The position numbers and the translations under genes were made by a program. 10,953 nt of DNA, taken from assembly GCA_030587505.1 (NCBI GenBank), contig JAUQYY010000029.1:1-10953 (forward strand). Reading direction: 5' to 3'. Below, in pieces: positions 1 through 5,548 of the stretch (position 1 is its first letter; every line of letters begins with the position of its first letter). The stretch is from Candidatus Sigynarchaeota archaeon (GTDB taxonomy: Archaea; Asgardarchaeota; Jordarchaeia; Jordarchaeales; Jordarchaeaceae). The notes below the pieces were generated by a model that was not told where the DNA came from, ran no database searches, and was given only the letters and a program-made list of their open reading frames with translations.

Positions 1-1
1 G

Positions 2-355
2 CGCCTCTACCTCGCGGCGATCGCCCTCGCCCTCTACAACGCCTGGCAGCTCGAGAGAACCCGGGACAACAGGCTCAGGGCGGAGGACGCGGCGGAGCGC
101 CTCTCCCACACCCTCGAGCACGCGGCCCTAATCCTCCTCAGAGACTCCCTGGCGACACTCATCCGCTCCCTCCGGAGCATCCTGGCGGAGGCATCAGGCA
201 CCACAGTCCCGGCGGCGGAGCTGCTCCACACAGTCTCAGAGAGCAACCCCATCCACGCACAGGTACTCCAGCTGGTCCTCGCACAGGAAAAACCGCCCCC
301 GCCGGCGAAGCCCCCTCCGGCGGGGGAAAGGGAGGTGATTGTCCCGGCTGACTGA
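2..355 (+). CDS. C-terminal part of a GC-rich protein, possibly a DDE (IS4-like) transposase
   Basis: This open frame enters from the left edge and runs 117 codons to a TGA, so the N-terminus and start lie outside the window. The first visible residues (RLYLAAIALALYNAWQL) resemble the closing helix of IS4-like transposases, where a hydrophobic helix ends in a YNxW motif. This is a recalled family pattern, and no DDE catalytic residue falls inside the fragment. The middle is helical and rich in Leu, Ala and Arg. The tail is proline-rich (PPPPAKPPP) and atypical for a transposase. Codons end almost always in G or C, unlike any other gene here, which suggests a foreign origin. The opposite strand also has long open frames, which is normal in such GC-rich sequence. 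A non-transposase membrane or coiled-coil protein remains possible. Confidence 0.4.
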   Translation, partial: RLYLAAIALALYNAWQLERTRDNRLRAEDAAERLSHTLEHAALILLRDSLATLIRSLRSILAEASGTTVPAAELLHTVSESNPIHAQVLQLVLAQEKPPPPAKPPPAGEREVIVPAD

Positions 356-368
356 AACCAAAAACACC

Positions 369-459
369 CGCCCCAGGCCGCGGAAGGCCTTAGGGCGAGC
401 CGGAGGAGCCCGAAGAGCACGGGAAGGCGTGGCTCCCCGGGAGAGGAACCCGCGGAGCC
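369..459. other. Three consecutive GC-rich hairpins (possible structured RNA or mobile-element end)
   Basis: Hairpin 1 (369-397) pairs CGCCC with GGGCG and AGGCC with GGCCT around a small internal loop and a GCGGAA hexaloop. Hairpin 2 (409-423) pairs CCCG with CGGG around a 7-base loop. Hairpin 3 (431-459) pairs GGCTCC with GGAGCC, then one C-C mismatch, then CGGG with CCCG around AGAGGAA. They lie side by side immediately after the left-edge gene. They could be an RNA gene, a terminator or the end of an inserted element. The local GC content makes chance stems more likely than usual. I do not recognise a known RNA family. Confidence 0.3.
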
Positions 460-529
460 TTGGACAAGCCCAGCAGAAGCCAGAAAAAGAAAGAAAATTA
501 ACTTTCAAATACTGCCGTTAAACTGTTCG

Positions 530-549
530 TTATGAATCTTTATTCATAA
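530..549. promoter_or_regulatory. Perfect 8+8 inverted repeat upstream of fwdD
   Basis: TTATGAAT and ATTCATAA are perfect inverted copies separated by CTTT. The element lies about 58 bases before the fwdD start, in A/T-rich DNA. The size and symmetry suit a dimeric repressor or activator site. A weak RNA hairpin is the alternative. Confidence 0.35.
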
Positions 550-606
550 AGCTTATGTACCTGTACTTATTTTGTTAACCTAGATTTAGATTCGAGGCTG
601 ATTTCC

Positions 607-1029
607 ATGTCTTTGGTAGGACTACTGATGGGTAAACTCGAGGTTCAGCTCTGCAACGCGAGGTCGATCGAGCAAAACATGATGATGGTTGAAAAACCTG
701 GTCCGAAAAGCTACACTGATTCGACGGCTGTTGTTCTCCTCAACAAGGAGGACATGGACCGCTTCGCTATAAAAAACGGGGACAACGTCAAGGTGACAAC
801 CAAGTTCGGGTCCGTTGTTGTGAAGGCCTACGAAACAGACGAAACGAAGAAGGGATTAGCGCTCATGCCCAACGGTCCATGGTTGAACTCGATAATAGAC
901 CCCGATATGGACGTGACCGGAAACAACTCCTGCTACGTTTTGAAAGCCAGCATAGAAACCACAAAGGAGGAAGTGCTGGACGCGGATAAGCTCCTCGAAA
1001 AGCTTCTTGGGAAGGATGCCGATGAGTGA
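607..1029 (+). CDS. fwdD: Formylmethanofuran dehydrogenase subunit D (molybdopterin dinucleotide-binding)
   Basis: The 140-residue product fits the FwdD/FmdD family, a small beta-barrel subunit that, with FwdB, holds the molybdopterin guanine dinucleotide cofactor of the cytoplasmic enzyme that interconverts CO2 and formylmethanofuran. The visible family pattern is an N-terminal LEVQLCNARSIEQN, where methanogens have a TGRTIxQG-like loop. It is followed by the AVVLLNKEDM region, a G-D-x-V-x-V barrel strand (residues 58-65), and KGLALMPNGPWLN near residues 82-94, matching the family's KGLxFxPxGPWAN block. The start at 607 has GAGG at 594-597, nine bases upstream. Met8 at 628, with GGTAGG ahead of it, is an alternative and would fit the usual N-terminus better. 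The gene overlaps fwdA by eight bases, so the two are probably translated together. The glycine and threonine losses in the cofactor loop are unusual. Confidence 0.85.
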   Translation: MSLVGLLMGKLEVQLCNARSIEQNMMMVEKPGPKSYTDSTAVVLLNKEDMDRFAIKNGDNVKVTTKFGSVVVKAYETDETKKGLALMPNGPWLNSIIDPDMDVTGNNSCYVLKASIETTKEEVLDADKLLEKLLGKDADE

Positions 1030-2623
1030 AACACTCCTCATCAAAAACGGTTTAGTGTTTGACCCCGAAAACAACGTGAACGGCGAACGCATGGACATAG
1101 CCATAGAAAACGGGATTATAGTTGAATCGGTGAACGAAAGCAAAGCCCGTATCATAGACGCCACGGGGAAGATGGTCCTCCCGGGCGCGATAGACATTCA
1201 CACTCACGTAGCCTTCCAGCACGTTAATTTCGCTCGGATGCTCTACTCCCCTGAATCAAGCAGGGTTCTCTTAACCGCCCCCGAAACAGGGTTAATGTAC
1301 TCAAAAATGGGCTACACATTCGTGGTTGAAGCCGCGGTGCCGCCGACCAAGGCTCTACACGCCCACCTGGAATTCCAAGACATACCCCTACTAGACTACG
1401 CGTGTCTCCTTGTCCTTGACACGTACTGGTACCTGCTGCCCGCTGTGAAGAAGAACTCCGCTGAGGAAGCAGCCACCATTATCTCGTGGCTCCTTGAATC
1501 AACCAAAACCTACGGAGTAAAACTGGTCAACCCCCTAGGAAGCGACGTGTGGAGCTTCAAAAAGGAAATGGGGGGTATCGAAGAGCCCATAAGGCACCTC
1601 GGAGTCTCACCCCTAGACGTTGTGAAAACACTGGCAGCGGCAAACGAGACCCTTGGGTTACCCCACCCGATTCACATACACCCCAACGACGCGGGGAAAC
1701 CCGGAAACTACCAAACAACCCTCAAAACCCTACGAGCGCTAGAGGAAATAACCCCCAACAAGAAGCAGAGAACGGTGCACCTTGCGCACGCCCAGCTACA
1801 CAGCTACGGCGGAACCGAAACGATAGAATCCAAAGCAGACGAGATAGCGAAGTATATAAACACCCATCCGAACGTGGAAGCCGACATAGGGCAAATGGTG
1901 CCCCACGAAACGATAAGCGTTTACGCGGACAACCCCCTTCTAGCACGGGTCACAGCCGAGAAGAACGTGTTTACAGACCAAGTCGAGATGGAGGCGAGCT
2001 TCGGGGCCGCACCCGTGGAATACAAGCTGGATGCTACAGGTAGTGTGATGTGGGCTACTGGCTTAGAACTCGCGCTCAGCGTGAAAGACCCTTGGCAGAT
2101 CCAGCTAACCGTTGACCACCCCAACCTGGGACACGCAACAGACTACCCCCAAGTGATAGCGTGGCTCGTAAGCAAAAAAGCCAGAGACGAGGTCAAACTA
2201 GAAACAGAAACATCGCTTTCTACAATCGATAGGGAATACTCCCTGTATGAGATAGCGATAATAAGCCGGGCGAGTCCCGCGAGGTCCCTAGGTCTGCGGA
2301 ACAAAGGAAACCTCTCCGTTGGGTCAGACGCTGACATCGCCATTTATAATTTCAATCCAGAAACCCAAGATCCAGCAAAGGAGACAGGGGCTTTAATAAA
2401 AGCTTTTTCCCAAGCATTATACACCTTAAAAGGTGGTGTAATTGTTGCAAAAGATGGGGTAACTATTCAGAGAATATACGGCAAGACGTACTGGGCCCAC
2501 AGAGATGGAGTTAAACTTTCTGAAAAGAGAATGACCGAGATGGAACGTTACTATTCACTGGACACTAATAACCTAAAGATTCCAAAAGAACTATTCAGAA
2601 GTCCACAAGGCGTAGAGTACTAA
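1022..2623 (+). CDS. fwdA: Formylmethanofuran dehydrogenase subunit A (amidohydrolase subunit)
   Basis: FwdA is the amidohydrolase-fold subunit that condenses formate with methanofuran, or hydrolyses formylmethanofuran, at a two-zinc centre. I use the ATG at 1022 (533 residues) because GGGAAGG at 1009-1015 is well spaced for it; TTG 1007 and ATG 1016 are in-frame alternatives. The expected metal ligands are visible: the IDIHTH motif (His60, His62), the lysine expected to be carboxylated in VKLVNPLG (Lys167), histidines in HIH (218/220) and VHLAHAQLHSYGG (253/256), and the aspartate in LTVDHPN (Asp365). The C-terminal EIAIISRASPARSLGL and DADIAIYN blocks are also typical. Just after the first HxH the usual AGxKVNxGR segment reads AFQHVNFAR, a notable change near the active site. 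Base composition falls sharply from about position 2340 to the stop. FwdB and FwdC genes do not follow. Confidence 0.9.
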   Translation: MSETLLIKNGLVFDPENNVNGERMDIAIENGIIVESVNESKARIIDATGKMVLPGAIDIHTHVAFQHVNFARMLYSPESSRVLLTAPETGLMYSKMGYTFVVEAAVPPTKALHAHLEFQDIPLLDYACLLVLDTYWYLLPAVKKNSAEEAATIISWLLESTKTYGVKLVNPLGSDVWSFKKEMGGIEEPIRHLGVSPLDVVKTLAAANETLGLPHPIHIHPNDAGKPGNYQTTLKTLRALEEITPNKKQRTVHLAHAQLHSYGGTETIESKADEIAKYINTHPNVEADIGQMVPHETISVYADNPLLARVTAEKNVFTDQVEMEASFGAAPVEYKLDATGSVMWATGLELALSVKDPWQIQLTVDHPNLGHATDYPQVIAWLVSKKARDEVKLETETSLSTIDREYSLYEIAIISRASPARSLGLRNKGNLSVGSDADIAIYNFNPETQDPAKETGALIKAFSQALYTLKGGVIVAKDGVTIQRIYGKTYWAHRDGVKLSEKRMTEMERYYSLDTNNLKIPKELFRSPQGVEY

Positions 2624-2800
2624 ATACAAATTCGAATCATTAATCTTACTTTTTAAATGAAAGCGAACTTACCCAAAAATCTTACAAGGAATCAGATAAT
2701 TACTATTGTCTCGTGGCTTCGCTTAAAAAAATATAAATCTAGGAAGTTAAGACTATCCATGGAAGAGGTCTTCGGCATAGAAAGGATATACAAATTCGTA

Positions 2801-2830
2801 GCTTAGAAAGACTAGAGTGCTCTTCTAAGC
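2801..2830. promoter_or_regulatory. Inverted repeat GCTTAGAA...TTCTAAGC upstream of acd
   Basis: Arms at 2801-2808 and 2823-2830 are perfectly complementary. Two further pairs form if A2809 bulges out. The last two bases are shared with the palindrome at 2829-2845, so the two structures cannot both form fully. It may be an operator half of a tandem site, or an RNA hairpin if a promoter lies further upstream. Confidence 0.35.
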
Positions 2831-2845
2831 AAACTTCAAGTTTGC
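2829..2845. promoter_or_regulatory. 17-base perfect palindrome, probable operator of acd
   Basis: GCAAACTT, a central C, and AAGTTTGC form a perfect palindrome ending about 20 bases before the TATA element at 2865-2877. This geometry suits a dimeric winged-helix or TetR-type regulator acting on the acyl-CoA dehydrogenase promoter. No regulator gene is visible next to it. Confidence 0.45.
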
Positions 2846-2862
2846 AATGTCACTTAGCGTCC

Positions 2863-2878
2863 AAAAAATTATAAAAGG
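2863..2878 (+). promoter_or_regulatory. Archaeal promoter (BRE/TATA) of acd
   Basis: AAAAAATTATAAAAGG combines a purine-rich BRE-like stretch with a TATA box. Transcription would start about 25 bases downstream, near 2898, giving a leader of about 55 bases with a strong ribosome binding site, AGAGGTGAT (2939-2947), six bases before the ATG. Confidence 0.6.
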
Positions 2879-2953
2879 AATAAAAATCTCTGTATTCTAA
2901 AGTCTTATGAACGGTCGTTAATTGGCTTTGGTTGTAAAAGAGGTGATAATAAA

Positions 2954-4477
2954 ATGGAGTTTTATCCTTGGTGGACAGACGAGCAGAAAAAATTCGCGCA
3001 GGAAATAGAACAGTTTGCTACTGAAAATATACCTAAAGCCGAAGAGTGTTTTTGGACGAGAACGTTTCCTATGGAGATAGTAGAAGAGGCGAAAAAAAGA
3101 GGATATTTCGGTGCAGGGATTCCCCAAGAGTACGGTGGGTTGGGACTTGGAGTTACAGGAGCTTGTATTGCTTGTGAACAAATGAACAGAATGTACGCAG
3201 TTGGACACATTATAGTTACTAGCTATATAGGCGGGCTTCACCAGATACTAAACCACGGTACGGAAGAACAGAAACAGGAATGGCTAACCAAAATGGCGAA
3301 GGGACAGCTGGGTGCAGTGTGTATTACCGAAATTTTCGCTGGTTCAGATGCTGCTTCGGTGATGACTGAGGCAAGGAAAGAGGGTGACGAGTGGGTTATT
3401 AATGGAAAAAAGAGATTCTCGACGACGGCGGGGCCCGCTGAAAGATACCTAGTTTACGCGAGAACAAGCGATGACCCGGAAGTTAGGAGACGGTACGGTC
3501 ATTTGACGGCATTTGTTGTGGAAAAAGGTACTCCTGGATTCCACTTGGAAAAGGTTAACCCGCTTGTAGGATTCGACAATCTCCCTAACTCCTATCTGGA
3601 ATTTGATGAGGTGAGAGTACCTGACTTCAACAGGATCGGTGAGGTCGGCGCTGGTTGGAATATAATGATGACGGCCTTAAATTTTGAGAGGCTGATCGGT
3701 GCGGCTGCGGTGACAGGCGGGCTTTCAGATGTTATCAAAACCGTGGTCTATTACACCAACAGGCGCGTCCAGTTCAGAACACAGATAAGCAGACTTCTCA
3801 ACAACCAATTCAAAATCGCTGAGATGATAACAAAACAGAAACTAGCACGTCTAATGACATTCTACACCGCATACCTAATGGACTCGGGGGGTCAGGGAGC
3901 TGTTGAGTCAGCAATAGCAAAACTGGTAGGTACAGATTATGCTATGGAAGTGGGTCTAGACGCTGTACAACTTATGGGCGGAGATGGGTTAACCAGGTTC
4001 TATCCGGCAGAAAGACTAATCCGGGAGGCAAAGATTGGTCAAATAGTGGCCGGCACGAACGAGATACAGAAGGTAGTCATTTACAGGATGGGTGCACTAG
4101 AATATCTAGATTGGCCTTTCCGGTTGCGTTGGAACCCCAAGCTGGAACTACCTATACAAAGTCTTGACGAAGGTCCTTGGAAGGGTAAGGAGATAACAGA
4201 GGAGATTATGCTCAAAATCCTTGCGGAGGACTACAGATGCAATCCGGGGCTTTACATGACCATAGAGGACATGCAGAGAGAAACAGGCCTAGAAAAAGAA
4301 AAAATACTCGAACTCTGGGCTAAGCTTGAAGAGAAGAAACTAGCCGTTACATTCAAGGACAGACACGGAAATGTCATTATGGCAAAAGCAACGTACAAAG
4401 GAATTAGACAAGCGTACCCGTTAGACCACTACAAGTGGTATCCAGACTGGTTTGACATTGAGAAATTCGGCTTCTAG
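2954..4477 (+). CDS. Acyl-CoA dehydrogenase with an extra C-terminal winged-helix-like domain
   Basis: The first 380 or so of 507 residues are a complete FAD acyl-CoA dehydrogenase, which makes trans-2-enoyl-CoA and passes electrons to ETF. Family blocks seen: IPQEYGGLGLG (56-66), CITEIFAGSDA (123-133), WVINGKKRFSTTAG (147-160), LNFERLIGAAAVTGG (242-256), VQLMGGDGLTRFYPAERLIREAK (338-360) and the flavin-binding AGTNEIQ (366-372). The usual MCAD-type catalytic Glu in the xxEGT motif is Ala366; Glu245 in FER occupies the position used by isovaleryl-CoA and long-chain dehydrogenases, so the enzyme should be active. Residues 412-485 follow a helix-turn-helix plus wing pattern (MTIEDMQRETGLEKEKILEL, then EEKKLAVTFKD), not part of standard family members, which end near residue 380-400. 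The start is fixed by AGAGGTGAT. The substrate is unknown; a branched or short acyl-CoA is an inference from the Glu position. Confidence 0.88.
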   Translation: MEFYPWWTDEQKKFAQEIEQFATENIPKAEECFWTRTFPMEIVEEAKKRGYFGAGIPQEYGGLGLGVTGACIACEQMNRMYAVGHIIVTSYIGGLHQILNHGTEEQKQEWLTKMAKGQLGAVCITEIFAGSDAASVMTEARKEGDEWVINGKKRFSTTAGPAERYLVYARTSDDPEVRRRYGHLTAFVVEKGTPGFHLEKVNPLVGFDNLPNSYLEFDEVRVPDFNRIGEVGAGWNIMMTALNFERLIGAAAVTGGLSDVIKTVVYYTNRRVQFRTQISRLLNNQFKIAEMITKQKLARLMTFYTAYLMDSGGQGAVESAIAKLVGTDYAMEVGLDAVQLMGGDGLTRFYPAERLIREAKIGQIVAGTNEIQKVVIYRMGALEYLDWPFRLRWNPKLELPIQSLDEGPWKGKEITEEIMLKILAEDYRCNPGLYMTIEDMQRETGLEKEKILELWAKLEEKKLAVTFKDRHGNVIMAKATYKGIRQAYPLDHYKWYPDWFDIEKFGF

Positions 4478-4513
4478 ACACAAACAAATAACATGGATCC
4501 AATTCAATCCAAC

Positions 4514-4529
4514 CCTTCTTTTTAATTTG
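4514..4529 (+). terminator. T-rich transcript end after acd
   Basis: CCTTCTTTTTAATTT lies about 40 bases after the acd stop. Archaeal transcription commonly ends at such T-tracts without a hairpin. A second pyrimidine tract at 4709-4727 (mainly T and C) may be a backup. Confidence 0.35.
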
Positions 4530-4667
4530 CAACGGAAACCTGCTCTCAAGCCGAAGCATATAATTCTCCCTCAGACTCAAAACAACGTATCTCCGAATCT
4601 CCTTGGATTGATTTCCAGTAACGTCTTCCAACTCGCTGCTGTCTAGATTTAAATCGTGAAAAGTCTT

Positions 4668-4679
4668 ATACACGTGTAT
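4668..4679. promoter_or_regulatory. 12-base perfect palindrome ATACACGTGTAT
   Basis: This short palindrome lies in the gap between the acd and THUMP genes, which end towards each other. It straddles the only likely start of the coding-like minus frame. A protein binding site is possible, but the location, downstream of both neighbours, makes the role unclear. Confidence 0.2.
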
Positions 4680-4792
4680 CTTAAACGGTGGTGGAACCTT
4701 TAAGGAACCTCTCTCTTTTTTCTCTTTGAGAGGAGAGTAACTCCCACGAGAATTACGAGTGAGCAGCCTTTCTTTGGAGGTTCAAAACAATA

Positions 4793-5326
4793 CTAATTAA
4801 TCCCATTTTTTACCTTTTTCACAGAGAATATGTCGCTGGGCTTCAGTAGGGATATGCCTGCTTTTCCACCTATGATTTCTACCTGTACAATTTTCTGTGG
4901 ATTTTTCAGGTCTACCTTCCCCCAGCTTATGTGTTCTGCCAGAGCTTGTATGATCTCTATGGTGTGGTACTGGTCGTAGAACCGTTTGTTCACCGTCATC
5001 CTCCACTTCTCATCCTCCTTGATACCCTCCGCCAGTCTCTTCACCGCCTTTTCCATTTCTTCGAGCGTTGAGGAACACCAGATGTCGATTGGAACGTAAT
5101 TATACGTGTACCAGAAACTGTCGGGCTCCTCTCTGCATAGCTGCGTGAGCTTTCTGGTTACCTCTCTGGGGTCGAGTGAAGTGTGGATCAGGAAAATTCC
5201 CCTTGCCTCCGACCTCATAAACGTGGGGTGTTCTTCCCCAACCCTGCCTAGCACCCATAAGACCTCGTCCTTAGCCTCTCTTCTGTTCTGCATATCGTAG
5301 GTAACAAGCAGATTTGGTTTCTCCAT
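4793..5326 (-). CDS. THUMP-domain RNA-binding protein, Tan1-like (COG1818)
   Basis: The 177-residue product fits the archaeal Tan1-like THUMP family. In eukaryotes Tan1 binds tRNA and assists the acetyltransferase that makes N4-acetylcytidine; the archaeal role is inferred from that. Family pattern: an N-terminal LLVTYDMQNRREAKDEVLW, a G-x-x-L-I-x-T strand with SLDPREV (50-56), YVPIDIW (77-83), then the THUMP core EDEKWRMTVNKR (104-115), a helix with AEHI (130-133), KVDLKNPQKIVQVEIIGGKAGISLL (137-161). The length suits a stand-alone THUMP protein and no catalytic domain is attached. The ATG at 5324-5326 is preceded on its strand by GGAGGGTGA, a near-ideal ribosome binding site. It is transcribed away from the corrinoid gene and is functionally unrelated to its neighbours as far as I can see. 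Confidence 0.82.
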   Translation of the reverse strand: MEKPNLLVTYDMQNRREAKDEVLWVLGRVGEEHPTFMRSEARGIFLIHTSLDPREVTRKLTQLCREEPDSFWYTYNYVPIDIWCSSTLEEMEKAVKRLAEGIKEDEKWRMTVNKRFYDQYHTIEIIQALAEHISWGKVDLKNPQKIVQVEIIGGKAGISLLKPSDIFSVKKVKNGIN

Positions 5327-5365
5327 TTGTCACCCTCCAACCAACCATTTCTAATAGAACGCCTT

Positions 5366-5376
5366 CAATTATATTC
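5366..5376 (-). promoter_or_regulatory. TATA element of the THUMP gene
   Basis: Read on the minus strand, GAATATAATTG lies about 45 bases before the start codon. A transcript starting some 26 bases downstream would have a leader of about 19 bases that includes the ribosome binding site. Confidence 0.45.
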
Positions 5377-5404
5377 AATGAGTGGTTTTCTTTAAATCTT
5401 TGAT

Positions 5405-5443
5405 TCTCCACGGGGGAGAGATTAATCTCCCACGCGACGGTGG
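5405..5443. promoter_or_regulatory. Palindrome cluster in the divergent promoter region
   Basis: The segment contains TCTCC (5405-5409), GGAGA (5415-5419) and TCTCC (5426-5430), so the middle arm can pair with either side. It also contains the perfect 12-base palindrome GAGATTAATCTC (5418-5429), followed by CCAC/GTGG arms at 5430-5442. It sits between the TATA elements of the THUMP gene and the first corrinoid gene. A shared operator or alternating hairpins are both possible. Confidence 0.4.
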
Positions 5444-5478
5444 AAATAAGAGAGGCATCGTACTTAAAGATACGGTAA

Positions 5479-5489
5479 AGGTATATTTA
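5479..5489 (+). promoter_or_regulatory. TATA element of the first corrinoid cassette
   Basis: AGGTATATTTA lies 60-70 bases before the ATG at 5549. The predicted start of transcription, near 5512, leaves a leader of about 37 bases with AAGAAGGT (5534-5541) as ribosome binding site. Confidence 0.45.
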
Positions 5490-5548
5490 GTGGCTCGTAT
5501 TTTTAATGATACCAATTCCCACCCAAAAAGTGTAAGAAGGTATTGGCT

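Larger units (their letters stand above)
356..606. other. Gene-free stretch: GC-rich hairpin zone, then A/T-rich leader of fwdD
   Basis: I see no credible gene here. Up to about 480 the sequence is as GC-rich as the fragment upstream and holds the three hairpins listed separately. After about 481 it turns abruptly A/T-rich and forms the upstream region of fwdD, with an inverted repeat at 530-549 and no convincing TATA box (cttattttg around 565-573 is the best I find). The short open frame across 339-521 is arginine-rich with no recognisable pattern, so I leave it out. Confidence 0.5.
2624..2953. other. A/T-rich gap between fwdA and the acyl-CoA dehydrogenase gene
   Basis: There is no supported gene here. 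A T-run at 2649-2654 may help end the fwdDA transcript. An A/T-rich element at 2727-2737 (AAAAAATATAA) and a 15-codon frame at 2759-2806 (MEEVFGIERIYKFVA) are present, but I cannot show the peptide is made. The rest holds two adjoining inverted repeats, a TATA element and the ribosome binding site of the next gene, listed separately. Confidence 0.6.
4404..4781 (-). pseudogene. Coding-like frame, possible remnant or small HTH protein
   Basis: On the minus strand this frame is open from just after a TGA at 4782-4784 to a TGA at 4404-4406. It overlaps the end of acd tail to tail by about 74 bases. The middle reads FKIHVYKTFHDLNLDSSELEDV and then QSKEIRRYVVLSLRENYMLR, the amphipathic pattern of a helix-turn-helix. 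The only plausible start in the conserved-looking part is GTG at 4671-4673, inside that pattern and without a ribosome binding site. There is no ATG ahead of it. This suggests a gene that has lost its 5' end, or a chance open frame. The residues inside the acd overlap look non-natural. I do not recognise a family. Confidence 0.25.

Noticed and set aside
34..508. Minus-strand open frames opposite the GC-rich left-edge gene
   Set aside because: They are serine-, arginine- and glycine-rich without family patterns, and arise because GC-rich sequence has few stop codons in any frame. The plus-strand frame has the more protein-like helix pattern.
339..521. Plus-strand frame of 60 codons after the left-edge gene
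   Set aside because: It is dominated by Arg, Pro and Lys, crosses the composition break and the hairpins, and has no ribosome binding site.
1549..2043. 164-codon plus-strand frame inside fwdA
   Set aside because: It is a shadow of fwdA in another frame, with low-complexity Arg/Pro/Asn content. fwdA itself matches its family throughout.
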